A stretch of DNA of 64,000 nucleotides from Epiperipatus broadwayi (GCA_028023455.1 JAQFVV010012497.1:4028001-4092000); one strand, 5' to 3'. Shown: positions 23,761 to 35,350, numbered from the stretch's first letter. Notes: generated from the letters alone by a model not told the origin. Translations and numbers: made by a program.

Positions 23761-24960
23761 TGACAATTTAATTCCTGGAATGTGCCTTTATAAAATATAC
23801 ATGTGAAAAGTGTACACTATTGATTAGTATCACTTTCAAAACAGTCCCCTTATGCATCTATATACTTATTAAAATAGTATTCCCATTTCTGGAAAAATAC
23901 CTGGAACTCATTTTCAGAAATACATTCTTTTGGATATCAGTTATAATAGAAATTTTTTATTCTTTCAGCACAGTTTTTAATTTTGGGAATAACCAAAAAT
24001 TACAGGGAGGTAAATCAGGTGAATATGCAAGATGGTCTAGTTGTGTAATTGATTTTTTTGGCCAAAAAGTATTTCATAATGAGCGCATTATGACTTGGTT
24101 CATGATCTTCTTGTTAGATCACAATCTGATTTTCTTTTTCATTGAACAGAATCTTGTAATCTCTGAAGTACTTTTAAATAATATTGTTGGTTGACTGTTT
24201 TTTCCTGTTCAGTAAATTCTTGGTGGAATATTCCCTTGTGATCAAAGAAACATACCATCATGGTCTTAAACTGTGAGCATGACATGCATTCTGATGTTTT
24301 GTTTCTGGATCACACTAGAAGCAACAAGTTTCATTACTTATAATTACTCACAGAAATATATGCATATTTGAAGAAAGATCGGTTGCAACATCAAAACGAT
24401 GCTGTTTCTGTTAGTTTGTCTAAGATTCAAGGCACAAACTTTGCAGAAATCTTTCTCAACCCAATTCTTTATTTAAAACTAATCTGCAATTATTCAGCTA
24501 TCAATCTCACACTTAATCATCTGTCAAACCATATTGTATCTTGCACTTTGTTAAGATTAATGTCAATCATTGTTGTTTTTGGCTGACTGCTTCTGGGATC
24601 ATCTATCATCCTCTTACCCATCTTTGAATCTCTATTGTCACTCAAACACACTCAATTTCTTCAAACATCTTCATCATATCTCACTTGGAACAATTGTAAC
24701 ATTTCAGTAGCACATTTGCTGTTTTTTACACAAAATGTGGAATTAATACATTGTTCAAAATTTCGATCACCCACCCATTTTTACACCAAAGCATATGTAT
24801 GGATATTTATTATCTTCTCAATAGCTAACTAGAAACTAGCTCTATCAGCTTAAAATTTACACATGTTAGCTTAAACATGTTCAAACACGAATACTTGTAT
24901 GATTTCAATACAATTCGCAATGGGTGACACCACACAACCATTCCAGGAATTAAATTGGCA
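23761..24960 (-). pseudogene. mariner transposon with inactive transposase
   Basis: A complete element by its ends: inverted repeats TGACAATTTAATTCCTGGAA (left) and TGCCAATTTAATTCCTGGAA (right, reverse strand), with TA on both sides (23759-23760, 24961-24962), 1.2 kb long. The reverse strand encodes a mariner-type transposase in broken frames: FCVKNSKCATEMLQLFQ, KMGKRMIDDPRSSQPKTTM (helix-turn-helix and hinge), CDPETKHQNACH, CFFDHKGIFHQEFTEQEKTV and NQQYYLKVLQRLQDSV. The C-terminus ends KWEYYFNKYID then GDCFESD at about 23830. Of the DD34D triad the first Asp reads Asn (SNETC for GDETW), the second (FFDHKG) is kept, and the third is lost in a region corresponding to SPDLAPCD. Many frameshifts. 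The forward ORF 23820-24194 is its antisense shadow. Confidence 0.92.
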
Positions 24961-25039
24961 TACCTCATAATTATTATAAATATTGTGAAAGTATTTATAC
25001 TAGGGTTTTTTGTTATTCTTATTTATTGATCAAAATGTG

Positions 25040-25240
25040 CATTTGTGAAAGAATATGTAATACCAGACAAATGTACCTGGGCTATGGAAAAGCCATTGTT
25101 TTGTAATAGTTTTTTTAATTGATTGTTTTAACAAATTTTTCTTAAGATTTAATGTAATAATGTACCCAACCTATGGAAAGGCCGTTGTTAAATGCTTTAA
25201 TTGATTTTGGAAAATCTGTTTGTTTGTTAACTTTTGATCT
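25040..25240. repeat. dispersed minisatellite-like unit (two copies)
   Basis: ATGTACC..(G/C)CTATGGAAA(A/G)GCC(A/G)TTGTT occurs at about 25070 and again at about 25160. The first is followed by TTTTTTAATTGATTGTTTTAACAAATTT. Related units recur at 28815-28860 and 29130-29310. Confidence 0.65.
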
Positions 25241-26044
25241 TTTTCAAATTAGACTGAAATTTTAAAATCGAGTTTAATATATTTAAAGTCAATAGAATTG
25301 CTTGAAAATTGATATATAACTAAGTTATAACACCTTAATCCATTTGGAATACTTATCTTTTCAGTATGTCAATTAGTTTGATAGATATGGAACAGAAGTC
25401 AGGAAAAATATGAAAATATTCAATAATTTCATGTTTTAAAGTTAACAATTATCCTTAGAATTTTCATTTAGTTTAAATAATGGTCACAAGAGTGCACTTT
25501 ATTTTTTTCTTTTAATTTATTAATATTTTTAAAACTGTTTTAAACTCTTCATGTATATGTATTATTATGTACACATACTAAATATGATATATATTGAAAC
25601 GGAATCTGAGGTTCAAATTACGTTTCACAATCCTATTCTATCCCTCACCAACAAACTGGATTCAAATCCCAGTCCTACGTATATATACGCACCTATTTGT
25701 TTCAATTTTTTTTAAAATTGTAGTCAAAATAAACGTTAACAAGAGATTTAATAATCTTAAATTAAATAAATCAATAATATTTCATATAATTTTAATAGGT
25801 CTTATATGTGCGTAAATCACATGTATATATTAAAAATGATGGGGGATTAAGTATAAATTAATATTTAGGTTTGTATATGTTATATGAAAATGTATATTTA
25901 AAATTTTATGTATTAAAAATATGTATGTAATGGCGAGTGGAATAATGCAATCGGCTTGGTAAACCAGAATCAATTAGCATGATTAAATTATAATCTCTAC
26001 TAGAAAATTAAATAAATTTCAATAACAAAACTTATCGTTTGGTA
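25241..26044. other. AT-rich spacer
   Basis: No gene or structured repeat recognised; the ORF at 25594-25815 has no domain. Confidence 0.35.
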
Positions 26045-26073
26045 AAATCTATTTCTGAGTCAGAAATAGATTT
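26045..26073. repeat. 29-bp near-perfect palindrome (copy 2 of 2)
   Basis: Same arms as 15791-15819 (AAATCTATTTCT / AGAAATAGATTT) with a different 5-base centre (GAGTC). Confidence 0.7.
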
Positions 26074-26228
26074 AGAACAATTGTTTCAAAAATACTAATC
26101 TGTTTGCATTGTTTTACACTACCTGATTAATAAAGGAGAAATTCCTTACTAAAAAAAAGCTGTTTTGCAATATTATTTTATAGCCGCAGGTATTACAACT
26201 TAATAACATTCCTTAGATAAACGAGTCA

Positions 26229-26447
26229 TATAAATAGGACCCAAAATTCAATCATCAGTGGAGAGTACGTAGATTCGTAAGGCATCCGCCGAACGAATCT
26301 ACGTCACTCAAATTTTTCAAGAAATATCTTTTCTCCAAGACCAGGTCAACTCAACTCCAGCCAGCCTGCCACTAATGATGAACATCTGCGAACCTGCTGC
26401 TATACCGTGAAAACCAACCGGTGATCTGCTACTTGCTTTCCAAAGGT
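26229..26447 (+). promoter_or_regulatory. candidate TATA promoter, leader hairpin and first-exon-like segment
   Basis: TATAAATA at 26229-26236 in a locally less AT-rich block. About 25-30 bases downstream is an initiator-like TCATCAGT (26252). Just after that is a perfect 12-bp inverted repeat, ACGTAGATTCGT (26267-26278) and ACGAATCTACGT (26293-26304), with a 14-base loop. The block ends at CCAAAG followed by GTAACG (about 26446), a good splice-donor match. The only short frame inside (ATGATGAACATCTGC, about 26372) stops after about 11 codons. It could be the first exon of a host gene or the U3/R part of an LTR. The downstream partner is not identified. Confidence 0.35.
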
Positions 26448-27022
26448 AACGCTGTAAAGTGCCACCTTTATGAACTCAGAACTTTCTCCTAATATGAAAA
26501 TTTAATATTAATTCTTTGTAACTTTTATAGTCTATTTTATTCTATAACCATTTCGATTAGCCTCGTGATTTCTTTCATTTTTAATTTAATGCGGCAATTA
26601 TTTTATTAATATTTTGTCTAATATATATATTTTTTAAATGCTAAATGATATTTCGATGAACTCCCACCCTCGCTAGTATAGTTATTTTTACCTTAGCTCC
26701 TGCATTAGATAGGAGTAACACTTAATTAATTAGTTTGTTTTACTTTTAAAACTATAACGCTTGCTAGGTTGGGAGAAGATTATTTTAAAAAAATGTTTTT
26801 CTAATTATTATACTTTTTGCGTAAATAACAGAGGACAAATAAAGTTTCACCTTTGATTAGTTTACGATTTATACAATGTTGATAATCTTCGTAAGAGTGC
26901 AATATTAATGCAAATAAATATATTAACTATATATATTACTTTTTATGTCTTTATTCTCACCCGTCTAAACATATATATATATAAATATTTTTCTTAAAGC
27001 ACACCTTCGACTTAATTGTATA
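26448..27022. other. AT-rich region downstream of the candidate first exon
   Basis: No frame or repeat recognised. If the donor at 26446 is real, this would be intron. Confidence 0.3.
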
Positions 27023-27265
27023 CTATGTTATACGTATGTGGAATTTTATTAAATAAGTGGAATGAAAGGGGGGAGGGGATTTATAACTTTTGTTGGTATT
27101 AAAATATTTTTCTAATAATATCTTTAAACTTTGTTTAATAAATACGATCATAGCATTATCTTTGATGTTATTATTATAGGTTGTAAGCTTAATTGTAGAT
27201 ATTTGACTAGTTATTAGTCCGTCCCAAAGCGTTGTTAGCATAGGCCATTCTTCGTGTTTTAAGCT

Positions 27266-27538
27266 TTATCTAAAGACATGTGTCGGAATACCCGAGCCGT
27301 CTCCTCTTCGTTTCAGGTCGCAAACAGGGCAATGAATGTCCCTGGACCATATAGATATACTCGCACAACGAGAGCAATGCATGGGAAAATTCCGGCAAAG
27401 TTCGGCCCAGTGCATCTCCGTCCGAGGACCCTTTGTCAACCGATTCCACAAAATGTGGGGTGGCAAGTTGGTTAGACTGTTTCTTCTATTAATCTGATAA
27501 AGCACCTCAAAGTACTGGATCAGCAAATATTCAGCCAT
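27266..27538 (-). CDS. small hypothetical protein with two CxxC pairs
   Basis: A 90-codon reverse-strand frame whose base composition is clearly less AT-rich than its surroundings. I do not recognise the family. The protein starts MAEYLLIQYFEVLYQINRR and has HCSRC at about residues 54-58 and HCPVC at 69-73, so two CxxC pairs are separated by 11 residues, the layout of a small zinc ribbon. It ends after a basic, Gly-rich stretch. A TATAAAG lies on the same strand only about 25 bases upstream of the ATG, too close for an ordinary leader. No introns or neighbours are evident. It could be a host micro-exon or gene, or the remnant of a transposon; the antisense ORF at 27278-27475 is taken to be a shadow. 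Confidence 0.3.
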   Translation of the reverse strand: MAEYLLIQYFEVLYQINRRNSLTNLPPHILWNRLTKGPRTEMHWAELCRNFPMHCSRCASISIWSRDIHCPVCDLKRRGDGSGIPTHVFR

Positions 27539-28204
27539 TATGCTAACACCGCGTCACTTTATAATAGATCCCTCTTTTCAAACAGCTCAAGCCTATAAAT
27601 ATCTGTATCTAATGTTATGTTCTAATTAAACGTATCTCATAAATTTAAATAACTTTTGATGTGTCGCGTGACGACTCTATATATATAATTTAGAGAAATA
27701 ATTCCACATACGTTCAGTAAATAAATCTTTATTAAAAATTATATTTTCTTATATATATTAAACTTATGATAGCTTGGTCGGTTAATCAACCGACAATTAT
27801 GTAACCCATTCTGGGATCAGTCAAGGTGGTGTTTTCGTTTGTAATTCAGGTGAATCATTAAAATTGTACACTTTTTAAATGCGCTAGATTAATTGAAATG
27901 TCATTACGCCACATCAAAATTCTTCCAAACTTATTTGTAAATACTTTTGCTCAAGTGCAAATAAGCACAAAATAACTTATTTGTAATACGAGGCTAATCA
28001 CCTTTTAATATAATTCAAATCTATATATTTTTTATTTCTATTTGTTCGTTATTAAATATAAATTTAAAACTAAACATCTGATCATTGCTCATTCTTTAGT
28101 TAATTGATTTAGTTAAATTTTAAATGTCATGATTGGTGGAATGATGTAAGATCCCACTAAAGTTAAGCATAAGTGTTTGTCGGTTTTAAAATGTATATAC
28201 GCAT
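27539..28204. other. AT-rich spacer with one small hairpin
   Basis: GTCGGTT AATC AACCGAC forms a 7-bp stem at 27777-27794. No gene recognised. Confidence 0.35.
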
Positions 28205-28455
28205 TTGTCTTGATTTTTCCCCTGAGTCTCTTTGTTTCTCCGATGTGCGATGTCGGCCGGTGGTAAATTAAATACTCTAGTATCATCGGATTTGTTGCTC
28301 ATAAGCTAGTAGATCTGGAATCTGGGCATACAGGGCAGAGTTCATGATTGTTCCTGACATATGTATCTCGCACATGATTGGACTTGAGGTACTTTTGCCT
28401 AGATGCTAGATCTTGTTATATGGACAGACAATTCCGACCGGTACAATATATATAT
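28205..28455. repeat. diverged third fragment of the 3-kb repeat (right end)
   Basis: Order of landmarks matches the last 250 bases of copies 1 and 2: CCTGAGTCTCTT, GG..(T)AAATTAAA, GATCTGGAATC, then TTTTGCCTA.A...AGATCTTGTT, ATGGAC, ACAA and an end ACCGGTACA, corresponding to ACCATTACA and ACCATTGCA. Similarity is low but collinear. Confidence 0.5.
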
Positions 28456-28526
28456 ATACCAACTATAAGTGTCCAGTCAATTTAAAATATAATATAGTTT
28501 TACATTTTCAATAAATGTGCGATATT

Positions 28527-28815
28527 AAAAATAATAAAGCTAATAATTTTTTTATAGTAAATGCTTTTACTGACTTGCACTAAAAAGAAATAAAATAATT
28601 GTTTCTTCAACCACAATTGGAGTTTTTAGATATAACTTGCAATAAAAGCATGAGGGGTCCAGAAACTTAATTAATTTCTGGACCCCTCATGTTTTTATTT
28701 TATGTTAAATCTAAAAATTTCAATTGTGGTTAAAGAAACAATTATTTAATTTCTTTTTAGTGCACAACAATAAAAGCATTTAATATATAAAAAAAAAATT
28801 ATCTATTATTTTTGT
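28527..28815. mobile_element. foldback MITE, arms about 140 bp
   Basis: Near-perfect palindrome centred at about 28672: GCATGAGGGGTCCAGAAA on the left and TTTCTGGACCCCTCATG on the right, with pairing extending outward through AAATAATTGTTTCTT..CCACAATTG and GTAAATGCTTTTA. TA lies just outside both ends (28524-28525, about 28816), suggesting a mariner-type MITE. No coding potential. Confidence 0.75.
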
Positions 28816-29129
28816 AATAGTTTTTTTTAATTGATTGCTTTAACAAATTTCAATCATGCATCGTATTACTATGAAGCCATAAACTACGCAATATCAAATT
28901 ACACAATTTCAATTATACACTAACCAAAACTAAATATAAATACAGTATTATAGCATCTATTTTTTTCTTTTACTAAATATCAATTCAAACATGAATTTAT
29001 GTACTATAATCACATTTTCATGATTTAAATACTATTCCTATTTAGTTCTGTACTATAGTTAAAAGCACATGTAGTAATTTTTTTTGTTTTTTCTTTTAAC
29101 AAGTTTTATTCCATGTCTTTTGTAAAATA

Positions 29130-29520
29130 CCATATTTTTTTAGAATGTAAAAATATACTCAGCCTATAGAAAGACCAAAATAATTTTTTTTAATTGGTTG
29201 CATTAAACAATTTTTGTGTTTGTTCATGGAATTACTTGTTGGCAAATGTACCCAGTGTTTTATAATATTTTTTAATTGATTGCTTTAACAATTTTGTTTT
29301 GTTTTGTGGAATTACTTTCTTTGAATAAAATGCTCATAATCAAATTAAGTCTCTTAAATATAAGGAAGGAATTACTTCCTTTGCATAAAATGCTTCTTAA
29401 AAAAGTTATGGTTTATTAATAGTAAAATTAACTTCCTTCACATAAAATATGTTTTATAATAAAATTATGGATTATTGAATATAAAGAGTGAACTTACTTC
29501 CTTTGCATAAAATGCTTATA
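29130..29520. repeat. tandem minisatellite, units about 60 bp
   Basis: ATTACTTCCTTTGCATAAAATGCTT or close variants occur at about 29311, 29371, 29430 and 29493 (steps of about 60). This follows two copies of the TTTTTTAATTGATTGC(T)TTAACAA unit at about 29185 and 29265. Non-coding. Confidence 0.75.
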
Positions 29521-30479
29521 ATATAAATTACAACTTAGTTAGATATAGTTATTTATTTATAAAAACAAATTTAAAGTTTTTTTTTTAATTGTGAATTTGA
29601 CAGCATTACAAACAAACATATATTCAGACAATAGACAAAATAGGGATTTTATATATGTAATTTAATTTCACTTTATTTTTTTTCATAAAAAAAATCACAA
29701 TGTGCATTTTGCCCATTTTCATTCTTTTTATGAGTCATTGTCATTTATAAACTGATTATTATTACATTTCGAGAGTATTTTTGAACTGTACGATCATCTA
29801 CCTTTAAGTACCATATTATAAAAAGGAACAAGGGGTGAGAATCTGTTCAGTTATTTTCATTAATGATCAAATGGTACACTTTGGTTTAAATCTCTTATTG
29901 TTAGACATTTAACTCTTCAGCAGAAAATATCTATAACTTGTCAAAATAATAATCATGTGATTTAATAGCACACTAAGATCAGCTATTTGTTGAAACTGTG
30001 AGCTGATTTGATTAAATTCAACTTCTTTCTAGAGTCCATGGGCTTATTTATAATAAAACAGTATAGTAGTAGAATAAAATTGGATTATTTTGTTTTAATT
30101 AATAAATTAGCATTGACATAAGAAAATGGGTGCTTTTACAAGTTAGTTAAATGTTTTACAATACTTAGCATGATACTGAATTAAAAAAGAAATTGATTTG
30201 AGACCAATTTTTACAATAACTTCAGTTTTAATAATGTTATAGCAAAATGCTATATATTGTCAGAAAATAGAAAAACTAAGGAAAAAATAAGGTTAAGAAA
30301 AGTAGTGATTACCATTAAAAAAAGGGGGAAAAAAGAAATTTCAATATCTGAAAAAATTATTCATTTATTGTTCATAATTTCTAATTTATCATTAACTAAG
30401 TTTAAAATTATATCTTCATTGATAATTTCTTTGTATTTCTCACAAAATTCTTATTCAATCCATATATAATACTTCTTAC
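29521..30479. other. AT-rich spacer
   Basis: No gene recognised. The Lys-rich ORF at 30257-30469 looks like translation of A-rich DNA and shows no domain. Confidence 0.35.
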
Positions 30480-31110
30480 CTGAGTTAATTTATAGCTTCA
30501 GAACTTACAAAAAAAAAAAGAACCATAAGAATTTGTCATAGTTTCTTGTACCCCAGAAGTTAAAAAATCTCAAGGCATCTATAAGAAAAAAGATTCTTCC
30601 TAATAAAGATACAAAATAAATCATTTCCAGAAAGTGGATATGCATTTGTAATCATAGCAATTGGCTTCTTATCTATCCAAATCTAGAAATTGAAGGTCAC
30701 TGTTTTTATCAATGATAAAATGAGTCTACTCTCTTTATTTTATATTTTTTGTGCATATCAGTGATGCAATTAGTGTTACACAGAGATATAATTTATTTGC
30801 ATATAGCTCATTTGCTAGCTGTAGGTTTGAAAATAATGTGATACAAGAGGTGGCAAAACTATTAACTCCACAGCATGAATACCAAGGCTTAGGCAAGAAT
30901 TGGAATTTGATTCTTTTCCTACATACAATTCCATGTGGTATACATAACTATTGTGGCTATCATCACACACACACCATTTGAAACCTCTCTTAAATGGTTT
31001 TAAGACTTTATATTGTCACATGATACTATGCTCAATAAATTTTGTGATTGCTTCATCAACTGCAACCTTTCTATGCATCTGATAATCAGCCTTAAAATTT
31101 ACATTGCACT
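30480..31110 (-). pseudogene. piggyBac-type transposase remnant
   Basis: Reverse-strand frames from about 31100 read ADYQMHRKVAVDEAITKFIE, then after stops YKVLKPFKRGFKWCVCDDSH and SYVYHMELYVGKESN, then LSLG...LVSHYFQTYS. The sequence VDEA...F, Lys-Pro-x-(R/K)-G-x-K-x-x-V-x-x-D and YVYxxxxYxGK is the core of piggyBac transposases. The first catalytic Asp (in VDEA) is kept, while the one in the FDNFFTS motif is lost. Interrupted by several stops; no terminal inverted repeats or TTAA pair were located. The forward ORF 30751-30981 is its antisense shadow. Confidence 0.65.
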
Positions 31111-31903
31111 GCTCTATAATAGTCTAATTTTAAAAATGCAGTTAAAAGCATTTCTTTTATGCAAACAGATATGCTAATACATATTAACACAAAAAAGTAC
31201 TCAAAGCATGCATTACTTTTCTTCACTTTTGTTTCCCATTATTTATTTCATTATCATTTAGTATTTTCTGCAGTGTTTTAGTGGCTACCTCCGGTGTGCC
31301 AGGGTGCCTACTAAATGATTACCCATAAATGTTACTATTTGATAGTATGAAAGTATACTGAGTTTTCTGGCTACAGTCAAATTATGTAATTAGCAGAAGT
31401 GTGCAATGATCGAGGAACAGATTTTCTGAAAGATAGTTCAGCATTTCTTAATACAATTTAATCTAACAACTCATTGAAAGTATTTTGTGGATAAAAGTGT
31501 AATAATTAATTATTATATGAATATATATATATATAAACAGGCTTTCATTTCTGTGAACTATTACATATTCTGTATGTATATATCTACTCACTCACTAGTC
31601 CCGACAAAACGACTGACTTTCATGGAGAGACTGACTTAGATTCTTTGTTTGCTTAATTAAAGGGGCAAAAATGTAATTGCACAAACGTGTATAATCCCTT
31701 TAGCACAATCTCTGAAAATGAACAATAGTGTAAGAAATTTGTGATGACATTAGTGTTTTTCAAACTTTTATAAATGCGAACTTTTTAAAAAAATATGTGA
31801 CCTTGTGATCTACGCATATATTGGGGGAAGAGGAGATACAATGCTAGAGTCTGATTTTAATTTTTAAATATATCCAAAATATTACCTTTTATAATAAAAA
31901 TAT
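31111..31903. other. AT-rich spacer
   Basis: May contain the unrecognisable upstream part of the piggyBac relic. Nothing else supported. Confidence 0.3.
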
Positions 31904-31913
31904 TAATAAAATT

Positions 31914-32338
31914 AAAAAGCAAATATATTTATGCTAATCCAGTTCTGCCATCTTGTGTAAACTTGAGTAATCAATAGATGGTATCATGTCTATATAACTA
32001 CCAAGAAAGTTATCTTGGATTCAAAACATTAAGGTGTTGTTGAATTTCAGACTGATAGTCTTAATAGTAGAAAATTGGAGTAAATAATGGTATTAGATCC
32101 AAACAAATCCAGATTATTAGATCCAGATCCAAATTACTTACTGATAAAAGTCATAAACTAGAAACTAATCTAGGATATGGATAAGATAGCATGAAATAGG
32201 AATTTATTAATCATTATCATCTACCATTCATTAATTACTTAAATTTATACAAGATGGAAGAACTAGAGTAGAGAAATTGATTTGCTAGTTAAAAGTTATG
32301 GATAGGCAAAGGTCATATGATGTTTTTTGTAGCTATTA
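31914..32338. mobile_element. family A foldback retrozyme-like element, diverged copy
   Basis: Arms GTTCTGCCATCTTGTGTAAA (31941) and ACAAGATGGAAGAACT (32255) frame a degenerate ribozyme core at about 32135-32175 (CTGATAA ... AGAAAC). The right end continues into AAAGGTCATATGATGTTTT, the start of the next tandem unit in other copies. Flanked by a 10-bp match TAATAAAATT (31904-31913 and 32339-32348), probably the remains of a longer target duplication. Confidence 0.6.
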
Positions 32339-32529
32339 TAATAAAATTTAAAAAATACAATTTTTAATGAGAATTTTAATGCTGAGCTGTTTCAATAATT
32401 TTTTGTGTAAAATCAGAACTATGAAGAGGAAATGGATAATTGTAAACATTAACCAAGGTGTTTATCAGGTTTAAAAACTTTAATTTTTAATTTAACAATA
32501 TTTATGCATGGGAATATGGTTTCACTAAA

Positions 32530-33040
32530 TATTTTTTATATATAAAGTAAACTTTATTAATTATAAATTATGTACAAGTATTAACATATATACGGTGGGA
32601 ATATTTTTAAATTTTTTGTATAACATAAGATGCTTATAAAATATAGTTATTTTAACTAGTGTCTGAAGGCAAATGCAATGATTCAATTTTAAAGTATAAT
32701 TTATGTCATTTTAAAATAATGAACAACTAAGAAAAATATTGTTTTGCCAAATTTTTCTCATGGTATTTCTCGGCATATATTTTAAGAGTATATAAATATA
32801 TATTATACCAATCTTTATTATTATTATTATTATTTTTTTTTTTTTTTTAGAACATTATATTTTTTGTTGTCAAAAATTACAAAACAGCATGTGAATAATT
32901 ACTAAAGCATTATAAGGATTAAAATTTTTGATATTTTTTTCAAGCAGTTCTTTTAGAGTAATTATATGCTTGCGGAAAAGAAGTGTCTTAAAGATGAGAA
33001 GGATGGACATGTTTCAAAAATGTGTATCATATCTCTTGGA
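32530..33040 (-). repeat. dispersed repeat, copy 2
   Basis: Reverse complement matches 20980-21460 over about 480 bases in collinear blocks, including GTTAATACTTGTACATAA and TTCTCATCTTTAAGAC. Non-coding; both copies look old. Confidence 0.7.
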
Positions 33041-33999
33041 TGACTATTATATAAGATACATGTGGGATTCAGATTTAATTTTTAATGGTTAATGGGGAAG
33101 GTTTTTTGTAGGAATTGTGTTGAGTAATAAATCATGCAAAAAATTTAGCCATGATTAAGAAACATACATATTTTGGAATCTGATTAAAGTTTTGGCCAAT
33201 TGGGAGGTTTGATCATAACTATCTGTCAGGATATATAATTTTTTTCAGATCTTTAAATGAAACACCAATTCAAGATTTAATGTTATAATATAAAATTTAA
33301 ATATTTAAAATTGATACTTCAGTCATAATATGATTGAGCAAAAAAAAAATCTAACAGAAAGCATGTGCTAATTAACCCAATCTTAATTGATTGGTTGAAT
33401 ATCCTTGCTTTATACCAATTTAAATAACTGAATATGAGAAAAAAAAACAGGCTTAAATTACTAACTTGTATTAGGAACAGTATCTAATAATCTTTAATAA
33501 ACCATCATCGACTTAAAACATAGAAAATATTTTGTTTATATTGGAAATAAAATATAGGCTTTCCCTACAATTCAACAGGAGATACTCTTGGTCAGAGAAT
33601 ATTTATTGATTATTTATAATTAGCCTTCACATCTGAAAATTATTATCTATAAAGTACGTACGATTTAAGCATTTATCAATTATCTACACATTTTGTTCAT
33701 TGTTTTTGATTAAGAATACTCAAAGTAAAAATTTCTAGATAATGGGAAAATTGAAATAGCAGAAGCATCAATCTTATTAAAATCTTATTATTCTGAAAGT
33801 ATAATCTATAATCAAATAAAATAAATATGTTGAAATGAAGCAAAAATAAAATATCTGATGGAATAAAGTTTTTTAGTAATGCATAACATATTAAAGCAAA
33901 ACTCTTGATTTAATTTTTTTTTGTTTTAAAAGAATTTTATTTAGGGAGAATATTGGTTTTTTAATACATTAACTTTTTATAGTATATTGACTAAATAAG
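33041..33999. other. AT-rich spacer
   Basis: No gene or repeat recognised. Confidence 0.35.
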
Positions 34000-34565
34000 A
34001 GTCTATAATGTCACTATTGGGTTGATAGTGGATGATTTATGGAGATATTAATCCAGGGTATGGAATAAATCCTGTGGTTTATAGATTGTTGTCATCAGCT
34101 ATCTGGAAATGTATTGGGCTTTGGAATTTGGAATAGATTCCAGGTTTCTTCAAATAAAAATTTGGAGGAAAGGGTCATGTCTTTATGTTTGATTTTGTTT
34201 AAAAGAGAAATGAATAGACTGTCTGGGTCTGGTGGAGGAGTTGTGAATACTAATTTGCATCTCACATTCCAGATAGAGTGGGTGAGAAATACTGACATTC
34301 TTATAATTGGAAACTGTTTACTTTGTAGAGATTCTTTTAGCGAGAGGATTCTGTAAATATCAATTTTACTGTTTTGGAAAATTAAAAGTTTGATACTACC
34401 AAGTCCGGTACATGAGCGAATTATGTGGTCAAATGTCTCATCATGCCTCTTGCAGATCGGGCAGATACGGGTCAATGTTGTTAAGAAATCTCTTGTGGTG
34501 GAGGAACCAGTTGGTATGCATGGCTCCCAGATTTACTTTTACTAGGTAGTTTAAAAATTTAGGCT
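34000..34565 (-). pseudogene. non-LTR retrotransposon ORF2, C-terminal zinc-binding region
   Basis: The reverse-strand frame ending at 34095 begins at about 34490 with FLTTLTRICPICKRHDETFD followed by HIIRSC: a CX2CX7-8HX4C motif of the zf-RVT type found after the RT of many LINEs. It continues with Ser/Leu-rich sequence to the stop (126 residues). One base out of frame upstream, LVKVNLGAMHTNWFLHHKRF (34545-34480) is the usual lead-in, so a frameshift lies at about 34490. The RT itself is absent (5-prime truncated on the right). The opposite-strand ORF 34114-34356 is a shadow. Confidence 0.75.
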
Positions 34566-34784
34566 CTAAAGCTAAGAACTTGAATATTTTTTTTTTATAT
34601 TTTCCTTTAGTGCTACATTAGTAGATTTTTTTTTTTTTTTTGTGGATATTCTTTGAGATTTAATATGGTATTTAGGTATAATGCCTTTAATATGAATAAT
34701 CTACTATTCAAAATCTTTTATTATTCCAAAAAATTTTTAAGTAATCTTTAATGTATATAGGGGTGAGATTTGACCTAAACTAGC

Positions 34785-35350
34785 TGTATACTCATTAAAT
34801 TATTTTGAAAATAATGCACGCACACACACACACAAATTTTAACTAACAAGTTTATTATTCTAAATGTATAATGTTAGTAGCTTGTTAGTCTTTCAACTAG
34901 ACTTGTTGGTTGACTTCCATAAATTTAATCAGTCTTAATTACGCATGCACAGTTTTTATAGTATTCACCTACAATGTTACATTTCTTATACAATACTTTA
35001 TTTTTTTCTGTTAACTTTTCTTCATTAACTTTATATTACAATGATCTCATTAGCATATTTCACAGCTCTTGATCTGCTGAGTTTGCAAACACCTTACTGC
35101 TCACATTGCACTTACACTGAACTGCTCACTGATTAGGTTTTTAATGTTCTGCTGACATTTTAGATAGTCTGTTTTGTTTAGACATATAATTTGCATAAAA
35201 GTTTCATTATTGTTTTTATCCATATTACATATCCAGATTATTTTTCTATTTGTATTTTAATTATTTTTAGAGTGACTTTTACCATCTTTTATATTGACTA
35301 ATTTTACATACATACACTTATATTATTAATTTTTTAGTCAATAAACAGCA
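34785..35350 (-). repeat. 3-prime LTR of a gypsy-type element
   Basis: Aligns with 37978-38526 in the same orientation over about 550 bases, for example CATTTCTTATACA(A/G)TACTTTA, CTGCTGAGTTTGC and TTTTAGATAGTCT(G/A)TTTTGTTT. On the element strand it runs TGCTGTTTATTGAC to GAGTATACA, so it has TG...CA ends. Just upstream on the element strand (plus 35351-35362) is GAAGGGGAAG, a polypurine tract. Confidence 0.85.

Noticed and set aside
23820-24194. 124-codon forward ORF as a hydrophobic protein
   Set aside because: The opposite strand encodes mariner transposase motifs throughout; the forward frame is its antisense shadow.
28590-28780. Palindrome at 28.6 kb as another 13-bp-duplication element
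   Set aside because: The bases next to its ends fit TA only; no 13-mer is shared, so it was left with the TA-type MITEs.
30751-30981. Forward ORF with His-rich end
   Set aside because: Antisense of piggyBac-type motifs on the reverse strand.
34114-34356. Forward 80-codon ORF
   Set aside because: Shadow of the LINE zinc-binding C-terminus on the reverse strand.
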